A stretch of DNA of 64,000 nt, taken from positions 311,784 through 375,783 of the forward strand of contig JAPTMU010000122.1 in NCBI GenBank assembly GCA_028583405.1, written 5' to 3'. Below, in pieces: positions 44,584 through 56,284 of this stretch. The stretch is from Pogonophryne albipinna. Its lineage: Eukaryota > Chordata > Actinopteri > Perciformes > Artedidraconidae. Below the pieces are notes generated by a model. It saw only the letters and a program-made list of their open reading frames with translations. It was not told the origin of the DNA and did not search any database. The position numbers and the translations under genes are program-made. Position 1 is the first letter of the stretch, and every line of letters begins with the position of its first letter.

Positions 44584-45175
44584 AGGGGACCTATCATGCA
44601 AAATGCACTTTTTGATGTCTTCTCTACATAACTATGTGTCCCCGGTGTGTCGGGGAACTCACGCAGCGTCAGAAAATCAAACCCTCTCTCTTTTCCTCCG
44701 TACCCAAATCTCTAAAAACGGGGGAACAACGGAGCTGATCCAGATTTGCGTCCAATATGACGTAATATCTGAAATGTGGACCCACGGCCCAATCAGAAAC
44801 AATGCCCGACTGTTTTTGACGTAATATGGTCGGTGTTTACATTAGCATCGCTAACACTCAGAGCTAACCTGTACTGGAGAGCATGTGTGTGAAGAAGCTG
44901 GATATCAAAAGGAACTCACCTTGTGGTATAACCGGCAAGAGAGAAAGCCTTTGAGCTCTATACTGTTTCAGAGATAATCCTCCCGCATGAGCCCAGCTTT
45001 ATACCCCAAAATCAGCACTTTTGAAACAGGAAGTGAAATAGAGGGATGTGAGGCATGGCTAGAATGGGTGATCTGTTTCGTATTTTGAGCAAAACACTTC
45101 ATAGACATGTTTTTCATATATTTGTATATATCTGAGACCTATGCAATTGCCTAAAAATAGCATGATAGGTGACCT
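44584..45175. mobile_element. TTAA-target MITE (T2/Kolobok-like)
   Basis: 592 bp between TTAA at 44580-44583 and 45176-45179. Ends AGGGGACCTATCATGC and, reversed, AGGTCACCTATCATGC match at 14 of 16 bases. Non-coding. Confidence 0.87.
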
Positions 45176-45713
45176 TTAAAACATTAAGTAAGTCAAAATC
45201 AGAGGAACTAACTTGCTGATACTTGGATCATTGGCATACAGTAGTAGGGTCATTGTCCTCAACCGGACCTCAGAGCATGGACAGAGAGATCATGGTACCG
45301 CTGTAGGACCCCGGATGTCTTTGAACACTGCCTAACGACAACCCAACAGACCCATCTGAAAAATGAGCTAGCTATAGCTAAAGCCCATCTTTTACAGTAA
45401 CAGAAAACCCAGTACATATATCTACACTGCAATTATCTATGAAGTATATTTTGAAAGACATGGGGTCTAGTGTTTAACAAAAGTGTTAAAAAACAAAACA
45501 ATGACGGCAGGCAGGGTTTTATAGGCATTCTATTTAAACTATACTTTTGGACACAGTATAGTTTTTTATATAATAAAAAAAGGCAAAAAGAAGCATGCAA
45601 CACGCATTTTGCAAACATTTAATGAACTATTTCTAACTTTAACTCATATCTCCATTATGCAAACATTGATTTTTAAATCTGATGCAAAGATGTAAGTGTA
45701 ATTATTATCTTAA
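45176..45713. other. unclassified sequence
   Basis: No exon or named repeat recognised between the two MITEs. Confidence 0.4.
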
Positions 45714-45914
45714 AGGTCCCCTATTATACTGTTTTTCATCAGTATATCACAGGTCTCAGATATATCCAGAGCCTGTCTCTGATTGGCTGAAAAACCAAAC
45801 AGATCATTGCAGCATTACCCATAATCCCCTCTGTTTCAGCCCTGTTTCCAAAGTGCTGATTCTCTGTCTGTTACTTTAGATGAAAATAAGGAACCCCTCC
45901 CCACGCCCCTCTGA

Positions 45915-46351
45915 TACCTCATTCACACCAACGCAACTCCAGTTCAAGCTCCGTGCTAGAGCTTTTCAGGTTCAAAACCGGTTCTTCGGTTTAGCTCCGG
46001 CTCTTTTCACACCGCCCAGAGTCCGACTGGTGCTGCATCATCGTTTGCGTCATGACGTAACCGTTTGGGTGCCTGCTTCATAAAGCCAAACCGCGGGGAA
46101 ACCCCTCACAGCTGACACCGACAACAACAACAACAACGGCCGATTGTGCTCCAGCTTCCTCTGTACCTCTTCGGAAGACCAGATTCCCAGTAGGTAGCTG
46201 GTCTCTTCAGTGGACCACTGCTGCTTGTTAAGTTTCTCCATCGTTGTGTACAAGCTGGATAAAATGCGCTGCGGTGTGAACAGGAAAACCCGGTGCTTTT
46301 CAAGCTCCAGCTCCGAACCAGCCCTGAAACACCGTTGGTGTGAAGGAGGTA
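45915..46351 (-). mobile_element. nested MITE carrying a Myb/SANT-like fragment
   Basis: 437 bp with inverted ends TACCTCATTCACACCAACG and, reversed, TACCTCCTTCACACCAACG, flanked by a 3-bp TGA duplication (45912-45914, 46352-46354). Minus-strand ATG at 46239-46241 opens MEKLNKQQWSTEETSYLLGI then WSSEEVQRKLE, the first helices of a Myb/SANT-like (MADF-type) domain. The frame then runs into low-complexity Leu. Three-base duplications and a Myb-like second protein are features of PIF/Harbinger transposons, so this may be an internally deleted Harbinger-like element or an element that captured a host exon. Confidence 0.7.
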
Positions 46352-46593
46352 TGAGAGATATTTGGTTAAAAATAACACAATGGTGCTCTAGGAGGAGATT
46401 CAGGTGATAAGGGGGGGGGGCGGTTACCTTGGTTGCTGATTGGCTAATGGTTACACAAGACAAAACATCGTTATGACATCACAAAGTGGCCAAAATCTGA
46501 TCAGCTCATTTTTAGACAGGTTTTTATAGAAATGGATCAGGACAAAAAGAGAGAGAATCTTTGTTCCTGAAACTTTCAGAGTCTCTTTCCACA

Positions 46594-48204
46594 GAGGGGA
46601 CACATGTTGATGTAGAAGAGACATGAAGAAGAGGGGACACATGGTGATGTAGAAGAGACATGGAGAAGAGGGGACACATGGTGATGTAGAAGAGACATGA
46701 AGAAGAGGGGACACGTGTTGATGTAGAAGAGACATGAAGAAGAGGGGACACGTGTTGATGTAGAAGAGACATGGAGAAGAGGGGACACATGCTGATGTAG
46801 AAGAGACATGAAGAAGAGGGGACACATGTTGATGTAGAAGAGACATGAAGAAGAGGGGACACATGTTGATGTAGAAGAGACATGAAGAAGAGGGGACACA
46901 TGTTGATGTAGAAGAGACACGAAGAAGAGGGGACACATGTTGATGTAGAAGAGACACGAAGAAGAGGGGACACATGGTGATGTAGAAGAGACATGAAGAA
47001 GAGGGGACACTTGTTGATGTAGAAGAGATGTGAAGAAGAGGGGACACATGTTGATGTAGAAGAGACATGAAGAAGAGGGGACACATGTTGATGTAGAAGA
47101 GACATGAAGAAGAGGGGACACATGTTGATGTAGAAGAGGGGACACATGTTGATGTAGAAGAGACACGAAGAAGAGGGGACACATGTTGATGTAGAAAAGA
47201 CACGAAGAAGAGGGGACACATGTTGATGTAGAAGAGACATGAAGAAGAGGGGACACATGTTGATGTAGAAGAGACATGGAGAAGAGGGGACACATGTTGA
47301 TGTAGAAGAGACACGAAGAAGAGGGGACACATGGTGATGTAGAAGAGACATGAAGAAGAGGGGACACTTGTTGATGTAGAAGAGACATGAAGAAGAGGGG
47401 ACACATGTTGATGTAGAAGAGACATGAAGAAGAGGGGACACATGTTGATGTAGAAGAGACATGGAGAAGAGGGGACACATGTTGATGTAGAAGAGACATG
47501 AAGAAGAGGGGACACATGTGGATGTAGAAGAGACATGAAGAAGAGGGGACACATGTTGATGTAGAAGAGACATGAAGAAGAGGGGACACATGTTGATGTA
47601 GAAGAGACATGAAGAAGAGGGGACACTTGTTGATGTAGAAGAGATGTGAAGAAGAGGGGACACATGTTGATGTAGAAGAGACATGAAGAAGAGGGGACAC
47701 ATGTTGATGTAGAAGAGACATGGAGAAGAGGGGACACATGTTGATGTAGAAGAGACATGAAGAAGAGGGGACACTTGTTGATGTAGAAGAGACGTGAAGA
47801 AGAGGGGACACATGTTGATGTAGAAGAGACATGAAGAAGAGGGGACACATGTTGATGTAGAAGAGACATGAAGAAGAGGGGACACATGTTGATGTAGAAG
47901 AGACATGGAGAAGAGGGGACACATGTTGATGTAGAAGAGACATGGAGAAGAGGGGACACATGTTGATGTAGAAGAGACATGGAGAAGAGGGGACACATGT
48001 GGATGCAGTGGAGACATGGAGAAGAGGGGACACATGTTGATGTAGAAGAGACATGGAGAAGAGGGGACACATGTTGATGTAGAAGAGACATGAAGAAGAG
48101 GGGACACATGTTGATGTAGAAGAGACATGGAGAAGAGGGGACACATGTGGATGCAGTGGAGACATGGAGAAGAGGGGACACATGTTGATGTAGAAGAGAC
48201 ATGA
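46594..48204. repeat. 37-bp minisatellite, about 43 copies
   Basis: Unit is GAAGAGGGGACACATGTTGA followed by TGTAGAAGAGACATGAA (37 bp). Variants include ATGGTGATG, CTTGTTGATG and two GGATGCAGTGGA units; one unit near 47138 is short. 37 is not a multiple of three and the minus strand of the unit lacks stops in all frames, so three overlapping ORFs of 535-630 codons arise by chance. Confidence 0.93.
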
Positions 48205-48233
48205 AAAGGAGGATTTTAAATAATAGGTCCCCT

Positions 48234-49428
48234 TTAATATTGCTGTGTGTAGAGAAAGTAGTGGAGTCAGTCTGAGGTGTTTCTGGAGCTTTATTTACAG
48301 ATCTCTCAGCAGCTAGAGGAACATGCTTTCTGCTGAACAACAAACAAAAGGTTCACAAAGTCACATCTAAATAAATCTCCTCCTCGCTCAGAAAAGTACA
48401 AAATTGTGAAAACAGGAAAGATGTATTTACAAACTCAGCAGGGATTATTTACACATTTAAAAACTCTCATTTCAGATTCCCTCAGTTGCCAAAACAAAGA
48501 TATAAATAAAGTGTATTAAAGTTTATTAAAGTGCAGATTCTGTGAACAGAACTGTGGAGCAAACCCCAGCTTTATTTAAAGTTTTTCATCACATTTTACT
48601 CCTGATTTCTTCCTGTTTTCACAAATAAAATTACAACCAAATCTCCAAATATCATCAATTCTGACTTTATATGAATCGTAACAAACATATATTTTAAAAC
48701 CACAAAAGAATGTTTTAGGAATAAATGTAATTATTTAAGAAAATGTGTAATATTGTGAGAATAAAGATGCATTTTACCCCCATAAAACTTGGTATAAATA
48801 CAATATTATAAAAATAATAAAGCCACTTAAATTAATAATAAAATCACAACTTAATTCACATTTTTATGTAGAATTATATCTATTTATTAAACTCCCAATA
48901 AAGCTTTATTCTCATAATATTATTTATATTTATAATAAAAACGTTGTTTTTCAGCAGGAAATATAAGAACTATAAGGAAGACATATCGCTGCTTTCTTTC
49001 TATTTCACACATGATAATAATCACATGATATCTGATCAATACAAACCAGTACGTGTGTTATAAGAGTGTCAAAATGCAAGATCTATTGGCATTAAAACAC
49101 GTGATCTTGTGGATGATTCAGGTGTTTTCTGGTGAAATATACAAGAAGCAGAGATACTTGTGATTTATTATATTCACATTTAAATAAAGAGAAATGTTTG
49201 TTTTGGCAACCGTTGAATGGTCCGGTGGAAACGTCTCATTTTATTGACCTGCTGAATCTATAAGGAGATAAAGCTTTGGATACCAAGCTGCTTCGTATTT
49301 ACACAAACAATAACAACTAATATTCACTCGTTCATTAAATCCTGCAGGTTCAGAGCGTCAGGAAATAAAGGTGTTTTATTTCATTTAAATAAAAACATGA
49401 TGCCGGATAGAGTGTTCTTAAAGGGGCG
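48234..49428. other. unclassified AT-rich sequence
   Basis: About 1.2 kb, very AT-rich, with no exon, RNA or named repeat recognised. Confidence 0.4.
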
Positions 49429-50790
49429 GTACGCATCTATGTGATGCCTCAGATTGAATACAAAATTGACCCCATTTCTCCGGCCAATGACGGGAGAGTT
49501 TTGAAAGTGACAAAACACTGTTCCAGACATTTAAAAACACTTTTCCCAACATTTTAAACATTATGTCTTCGTTGTCAAGTGCTGTGATGCACCCTGGAGG
49601 TATCAAACTATTTAAACAACTTTTCCCCTTCTTTCAAACACTTATTCCTGTTAAGGTTGCGGAAAAGGTAGGACCCAAATGCAGACTACAAAAAAGGCAA
49701 AAAAAAGGTCTATGAACAAAAGGCGAGCTTTATTCCAAAAGCCGATGAACACAAAAAAACATGGCATGAAGAACACAGGTTGCACAAGGTTACAATAACA
49801 CCAAATAACTGACTGTGACTGACATGGAGGGAGACAGGAAAAACAATGAACTGACAAGGCACACAGGGGAAGACAAGACTAAATATAGAGAGGGGTAATC
49901 ACAGGACAAGACACAGTTGGGTAAGGGAGGCAGAAACACAAGGGCAACAGGTGAACACAATGAGACAATCAGACACAGGAGGAAAAACACAGGAAGGAAA
50001 ACAAGAGACAGAACCCATTAACAGACCGACAAAACTAAAACCGTGACATAACACTAAGATTGTGAAAATTCCTGGGTTGAAAAGACAGGTGCTGCACAGC
50101 CTGTTCTAGGAAAGTGACATTTCTGGGTGATTTTGTCAGTTTATGGAGCTTAGCCCACAAATTCTGGTGGTTCCAGGACGAATTTGGCTGCCAGGCACAC
50201 CCACCCGTGGAAAGGATAAAAAAGTGAAGAAAACGGTTAATTATATCTTAAAATAATCAAAAATGAAGTTTAAAAAAATGACTATGTGCCAACGGAGAAG
50301 GGGCCCGAAAAAGCTCAACCCTTTGACGCTTCGGGTCCTTTTTTCCCCTTCTCCGTTGTAAGTTGCAACGGAGAAGGGGAAAAGTGTCCGGGGCTTCATT
50401 TCCCATTCTCCGTCAAAAATATTCATCCATACATTTTGGACTACAGTCTGCACGAAATCGGAAACCCAGTTTTTGGGTGCACTCGGAGGTGAAGTGTCCG
50501 CTCACCATGCACTTTGGGTCGGCCTTATTTTGTGCCTCAAGACCCCCCCAACCTGGTTCTCACAAAATGTGACTCTGACAAATGTGCATCTGGAGGAATG
50601 TAAGGGGAGTTGACAGGGGATTCTACCCGCATTATGAGGCACTATTTTCACCCTTTTGGCCTGGATCTATTTATTTTCTTTTTTCTTCAGTTTTGGGCCG
50701 TTTGACCCGGTTCCCTCTACCTGGGGCACTGCCCAGTCCCGGGTGTCCCCAGTCAGCCCTCCACTGAAGGGGTGGTGGTGCCAATTTTTT
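49429..50790 (-). repeat. composite repeat with core repeat copy, interrupted by another interspersed repeat
   Basis: Starts beside TTAA with AGGGGCGGTACGCATC, followed by the reverse complement of the terminal block (CAATGACGGGAGAGTTTTGA). About 49652-50075 is an inserted repeat of another family (GGACCCAAATGCAGAC ... AACAGGTGAACACAATGAGA), apparently flanked by ATTCCTG. 50110-50640 is the core repeat in minus orientation, with CAACGGAGAAGGGGC hairpins. Confidence 0.6.
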
Positions 50791-50827
50791 TGTATATTAA
50801 AAAAAACTGTTCCTCATTAATTTACAA

Positions 50828-52600
50828 AGATGACTGACAGTAAGTGGGCGAGACTTTCAGATGACCTACAGTAAGTGGGCGGGACTTTTAGATGACTGAC
50901 AGTAAGTGGGCGGGACTTTCAGATGACTGACAGTAAGTGGGGGGGACTTTCAAGCGGGACTTTCAGATGACTGACAGTTAGTGGGCGGGACTTTTAGATG
51001 ACTGACAGTAAGCGGGCGGGACTTTCAGATGACTGACAGTAAGTGGGCGGGACTTTCAGATGACTGACAGTAAGTGGGCGGGCTTTCAGATGACTGACAG
51101 TAAGTGGGCGGGAGTTTCAGATGACTGAGAGTAAGTGGGGGGGCTTTCAGGCGGGACTTTCAGATGACTGACAGTAAGTGGGCGGGACTTTCAGATGAAT
51201 GACAGTAAGTGGGCGGGACATTCAGGCGGGACTTTCAGATGACTGACAGTTAGTGGTCGGGACTTTAAGATGACTAACAGTAAGTGGGCGGGACTTTCAG
51301 ATGACTGACAGTAAGTGGGCGGGACTTTCTTATGACCGACAGTAAGTGGGCGGGACTTTCTTATGACCGACAGTAAGTGGGCGGGACTTTTAGATGACTG
51401 TCAGTAAGTGGGAGGGACTTTTAGATGACTGACAGTTAGTGGTCGGGACTTTAAGATGACTATCAATAAGTGGGCGGGACTTTCCGATGACTGACAGTAA
51501 GTGGGCGGGACTTTCTTATGACCGACAGTAAGTGGGCTGGACTTTTAGATGACTGTCAGTAAGTGGGAGGGACTTTTAGATGACTGTCAGTAAGTGGGCG
51601 GGACTTTTAGATGACTGTCAGTAAGTGGGCGGGACTTTTAGATGACTGTCAGTAAGTGGACGGGACTTTCAGGCGGGACTTTCAGATGACTGACAGTTAG
51701 TGGGCGGGACTTTCAGATGACTGACAGTAAGTGGGCGGGACTTTTAGATGACTGTCAGTAAGTGGGAGGGACTTTTAGATGACTGTCAGTAAGTGGGAGG
51801 GACTTTTAGATGACTGTCAGTAAGTGGGCGGGACTTTCAGGCGGGACTTTCAGATGACTGACAGTAAGTGGGCGGGACTTTCAGATGACTGACAGTAAGT
51901 GGGGGGGCTTTCAAATGACTGACAGTAAGTGGGCGGGAGTTTCAGATGACTGACAGTAAGTGGGCGGGACTTTCAGATGACAGACAGTAAGTGGGCGGGA
52001 CTTTCAGATGACTGACAGTAAGTGGGCGGGACTTTCAGATGACAGAGTAAGTGGGGGGGCTTTCAGATGACTGACACTAAGTTCGCGGGACTTTCAGATG
52101 ACTGACAGTAAGTGGGCGGGACTTTCAGATGACTGACAGTAAGTTGGCGGGACTTTCAGATGACTGACAGTAAGTGGACGGGACTTTCAGATGACTGACA
52201 GTAAGTGGGCGGGACTTTCAGATGACTGACAGTAAGTGGGCGGGACTTTCTTATGACCGACAGAAAGTGGGCGGGACTTTTAGATGACTGTCAGTAAGTG
52301 GGAGGGACTTTTAGATGACTGTCAGTAAGTGGGCAAGGCAAGGCAAGGCAAGTTTATTTATATAGCACTTTTCAACACAAGGCAATTCAAAGTGCTTTGA
52401 AGTGCTGGGCGGGACTTTCAAGCGGGACTTTCAGATGACTGACAGTAAGTGGGCGGGAATTTCAGATGACTGACAGTAAGTGGGCGGGACTTTTAGATGA
52501 CTGTCAGTAAGTGGGCGGGACTTTCAGCCGGGACTTTCAGATGACTGACAGTAAGTCGGCGGGACTTTTAGATGACTGACAGTAATTGGGCAGGACTTTC
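50828..52600. repeat. 31-bp GC-box minisatellite, more than 50 units
   Basis: Unit GATGACTGACAGTAAGTGGG followed by CGGGACTTTCA. Nearly every unit keeps GGGCGGGAC, a GC-box-like motif. Variants with GACTGTCAGT, TTATGACCGA and AGGCGGGACTTTC sub-duplications occur in blocks, showing local amplification. Confidence 0.92.
52334..52405 (-). mobile_element. short LINE/SINE 3'-end insertion in the minisatellite
   Basis: About 72 bases, starting with four GGCAA-type repeats and AGTTTATTTATATAGCACTT, the reversed 3' end of a common fish non-LTR retroelement. It interrupts one minisatellite unit at GTGGGC. Confidence 0.7.
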
Positions 52601-52635
52601 CTCATACATTTACAAATGTAATCTCATATAATATT

Positions 52636-54430
52636 TAGGGCTGTCAGTCGATTAAAATATTTAATCGCGATTAATCGCATGATTGTCCATAGTTAATCGC
52701 GATTAATCGCAAATTAATCGCACATTTTTTATCTGTTCTAAATGTACCTTCGAGGAATATTTTTCAAGTTTTTAATACTCTTATCAACATATGAGTAGGG
52801 TTGGGTATCGTTTGAATTTCCACGATTCTGAATCCGATTCCGATTCTACTTTACGATTCCGGTTCTTAACGGTTCTCAATTCCGATTCTTTGAGGGGCAG
52901 GGTAAAAAAATGATACATGCTTCTTCCACCAAAAAAATTACATTTATTCGAGAGACTTTTACACAGGTTAGTTTACAGTAATATTCACATTAATCAGTCT
53001 GTTTATATTCACTGCTATGTAACTGTAACCTGAACCACTGAAGCTACAACAGTGCAACAGTCCAACTTCGAAAGGACCCCCCCCCCCCCCCATTTAAAAA
53101 CAGTTCTTGTTGAGAAAAACAAGCATATCTGCCTTCTCAGGCATACCGGGAAGAAATGTTTGAACATTTTAAAGCAAAATGCTTCAATCTGGTGCACTTT
53201 AAGCAGAATGACTAGAGACTAGATCTAGGGGGTACAACTCTAAACACCCATATGAAAAAGATCGGTTTACATTTTAATAATTAAATAAGTATGTGAACAT
53301 AGCCAGTAACCCATAGCCAATAACAAATACATGTAACGTATTTTATTTTTGTTGTTCATTCATATCTTATTTTACTATTTTATTTATGCATATTTTTGTA
53401 TCTCTCCAGTTTAAAACGATATGTCTGGTTTACTGTCCTATAGTATACATTGGAATGATTTCAAACCTGTTTTATCCCAATAATTATAAAGGAGTGCCTT
53501 GAAATATGTGTTTACATAAATTGTGATCAAACCGTTTGAGACCCACTGAGATAACTTAGACTAAAGTGAACTATCTAAACACTCAGAGTCCTTTACCTCA
53601 CTGAGCTGTAGTTATCAGCCACTCAGTCTGACTGGAGAGGACTCTCCCTCCACATCATTGTAGAAACATCTTCTTCTTCCGTTAGAGCAGCTAGCACCAG
53701 ATTCTAATAACAACAGCGCGTACCGGTGCTCTCCCTCCCTCACTCCCACTCTCGCACTTTGGCTGTGAGCTGCGGTTGCCAGATAAGCCAACATCCCCCA
53801 TTTTCATCACTTACAGCGCCCATCGTACAGGGCAAATGAAAAGTGACCGGGATGAAAAGGGTGTTACATTTACTTAATTATGAATGTTGTTACATCAAGG
53901 CCGAACATTAGGATGAGCACCAACGGTCAAAACGTTTTTTTCCCCTCCCAGAGCTGTCAGCGTAGCGCCTCCACAGATCTGGCGCCCTAGGCGAACATCT
54001 ATAACGCCAGTGCGACGGGCCGGCCCTGGTCTCAGGTTACACTGTAGGAAGTGTAGGTACAACCATAGATATATATATATACACGTGTTTATATCTATCT
54101 ATGGGTACAACGCTACATTTCCCACCCCTTCGCAGTCATACAGTAGGCTACGGAGAGCGGCGAGAAACATTTCCTCAGGCATCGAAAAGCGGAACCGAAA
54201 TTCACATGTCTAAATGATGCCGTTGGAATCGAAATGTTGGAACCGGTTCCGATCCGGAACCGGTTCTCGGTACCCAACCCTACATATGAGTGGACAAATA
54301 TGCTTTATGCAAATGTTTATGATCATTTGAACAATGAGAAATATTCTCATGAATATTAAACAACCTCTGAACATTACAAATATTTGCCTCAATTCAACCT
54401 GGAACCTCTGTCATACAATAATACAATACA

Positions 54431-54467
<37 letters not shown>

Positions 54468-55012
54468 CGTGCGTGCGTGTGTGTGTGATGGATCGTTGGA
54501 GCTATGTGCAACTCAAGGCATATGCTCGAACGGGAGCTGCCTGGACGCTGCAATCATGTTGCACTATCCGTGCTGAGTGTGCTGACTGTCTGGCTACCTG
54601 CATAAAGTCAAGTGCTCGGCGCAGTTGTCGGCGAAATGTCGCTCCTCTCTTTTCATTTAAACAGCTCCTTATATCCGTTAGCGCAGCTAGCTAGCACCAG
54701 ATGCTAACAACAACAACAACACGTAAGGTGTGCGCGTTCTCGCTCGCGCCACACATACACACACCCTCCCGGTCCTCCCGATGGCCAGTCGGTGCCTGCC
54801 GGTGAGCGTGGAAGTGTGGTCTGCCGCAAGCAGACGGCAGGAGCGGGGCTGTCAGCATCAGCTTGTAGATGGTATTTTAAACTCGATGCGCTCTGAAACT
54901 ACGGGGCGGCCGAGGACAAAAAATACACATGCCTTAATCGCGTTAAAATAATTAGTGACGTTAACTTTGTTTTGCGTTAACGCGTTATTAACGCGTTAAC
55001 TTGACAGCCCTA
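52636..55012. mobile_element. hAT element (outer), 8-bp target duplication
   Basis: 2377 bp with ends TAGGGCTGTCAGTCGATTAA and, reversed, TAGGGCTGTCAAGTTAACGC, and target copies ATAATATT at 52628-52635 and 55013-55020. The left subterminal region repeats ATTAATCGC. No transposase remains. Another hAT element is nested inside; a (GT)n/(GC)n tract lies at 54433-54487. Confidence 0.9.
52796..54282. mobile_element. hAT element (nested), 8-bp target duplication
   Basis: 1487 bp with ends TAGGGTTGGGTATCG and, reversed, TAGGGTTGGGTACCG, and target copies CATATGAG at 52788-52795 and 54283-54290. Subterminal CCGATTCCGATTC and GGAACCGGTTCC repeats are present. No transposase ORF is seen. A C run lies near 53078-53090. 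Confidence 0.9.
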
Positions 55013-55020
55013 ATAATATT

Positions 55021-55611
55021 TTTAAAAAGACAATATATTCTCCCTTGACTAACATCTGTTTACCCTGCTTTGGATCCGTTTGGTAATTTAAATTTGACCA
55101 TATGAAAGAATAACACATCCCTCATTGGACTCCATGATGTACTGCCCCCTATTGGTCAAAATCAGAGAATACAGCTTTAAACAAAACCAGCTTTACACAG
55201 ATTTCAAAGCAGCGTCCATGGCAACCACCTAGCAACCATGAAAACGTTGAATGTTTACAATGTCCTGTAGTAATCTTCGTAATAACTAGCAAACTAAAGA
55301 TCATGTACATCCACTGCACAAATAATCTGAAATAACAACTCATATTTCTCGCATCAAATTACATCAAAACGCATTTTAATGGCCAAACTAAAATAGGCAT
55401 TTTCCACCGAGAATAAAACGAAGGTCGGCCATGTTTTTTTTTTTCTGCGGGGAGAAATTTGAAGATCACGTGACATAGACCCCAGCCATTGGAAATTATT
55501 GGTGAAAAAAAACTTAGGGATCTTACAATTTCAGAGGCGTTTTTGTAGAAATACTACGTCCCAAGTTGTGGACCAACGTAGTTATTCCACGTTTAGATGT
55601 GAGACTGTGGG
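55021..55611 (+). other. presumed esd intron sequence
   Basis: No exon recognised. It probably lies in the intron upstream of the esd exon at 56123, since that gene's earlier exons are not found nearer. Confidence 0.4.
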
Positions 55612-55875
55612 TTGGTGTTCTCCTGTGTTCTCCTGTGTTCTCCTGTGTTCTCCTGTGTTCTCCTGTGTTCTCCTGTCTTCTCCTGTGTTCTCCTGTGTTC
55701 TTCTGTGTTCTCCTGTGTTCTCCTGTGTTCTCCTGTGTTCTCCTGTGTTCTCTTGTGTTCTCCTGTCTTCTCCTGTGTTCTCCTGTGTTCTTCTGTGTTC
55801 TCCTGTGTTCTCCTGTGTTCTCCTGTGTTCTCCTTTGTTCTCCTGTGTTCTCCTGTGTTCTCCTTTGTTCTCCTG
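55612..55875. repeat. 10-bp minisatellite
   Basis: About 26 units of TGTTCTCCTG with sporadic TGTCTTCTCC and TTCTTCTGTG variants. All frames are open on both strands, so the ORFs here are repeat artefacts. Confidence 0.92.
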
Positions 55876-56036
55876 AAGAAACGCAGGATACCAGGGTTTA
55901 TTTATTAATAAAGAAATCATAATTAAAGGGGAGAGAAACTTGGATCTGTGCGGCACTCTTTTAGGATTCAGTGATTACATCTCCCTTAAAATCTGTGCGT
56001 CCTGTATGTGTGCGTGTGTGACTGTGTGTGTGTGTG

Positions 56037-56038
<2 letters not shown>

Positions 56039-56110
<72 letters not shown>
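56039..56110 (+). repeat. esd: (TG)36 directly upstream of an esd splice acceptor
   Basis: A pure 72-base TG tract ends one base before the TTCCAG/CCATAG acceptor region of the esd exon. It occupies the position where a polypyrimidine tract is expected. Confidence 0.93.
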
Positions 56111-56112
<2 letters not shown>

Positions 56113-56122
56113 CCAGCCATAG

Positions 56123-56284
56123 GATGCCACAGTATTGGCTGCTTCTTACTCTGGCCCCCCATTGGACGTCCTGATCGGTCAGGGGCGGGACGATCAGTTC
56201 CTGTCGGCCAATCAGCTGCTGCCTGACAACCTGATCGCCGTCGGCTCCCAGAATAAGATCTCCGTCATCTTCAGACTGCAGCCG
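56123..56284 (+). CDS. esd: S-formylglutathione hydrolase (esterase D), penultimate coding exon
   Basis: A 162-nt exon (54 codons, phase 0 at both ends), with acceptor CCATAG at 56117-56122 and donor GTACGT from 56285. It encodes [18 protein letters not shown], then [18 protein letters not shown] and FRLQP, strongly matching the C-terminal part of vertebrate ESD. The catalytic Asp lies in GRDDQF. The enzyme hydrolyses S-formylglutathione to formate and glutathione in the cytosol, the last step of glutathione-dependent formaldehyde removal. Earlier exons with the catalytic Ser are not in the window as far as I can see. The acceptor follows a (TG)36 tract, and an upstream TTCCAG would add an in-frame stop (CCA TAG). 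Confidence 0.88.

Larger units (their letters stand above)
45714..48233. mobile_element. TTAA-target MITE enlarged by a minisatellite and a nested MITE
   Basis: 2520 bp between TTAA at 45710-45713 and 48234-48237. Ends are AGGTCCCCTATTAT and, reversed, AGGGGACCTATTAT. Most of the length is a 37-bp minisatellite (46594-48204) plus a 437-bp nested element (45915-46351); without them it would be about 470 bp, close to its relative at 44584. Confidence 0.85.

Noticed and set aside
46451..48343. 630-codon ORF (and two of 535-540 codons) on the minus strand
   Set aside because: It comes from the 37-bp minisatellite, which lacks stops in all three frames; the repeated peptide is the same in each frame.
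54334..54694. Cys/Val-rich ORFs
   Set aside because: Translation of the GT/GC dinucleotide tract in a hAT element.
55499..55956. Cys/Val/Leu-rich ORFs of about 120 codons on both strands
   Set aside because: Product of the 10-bp minisatellite.
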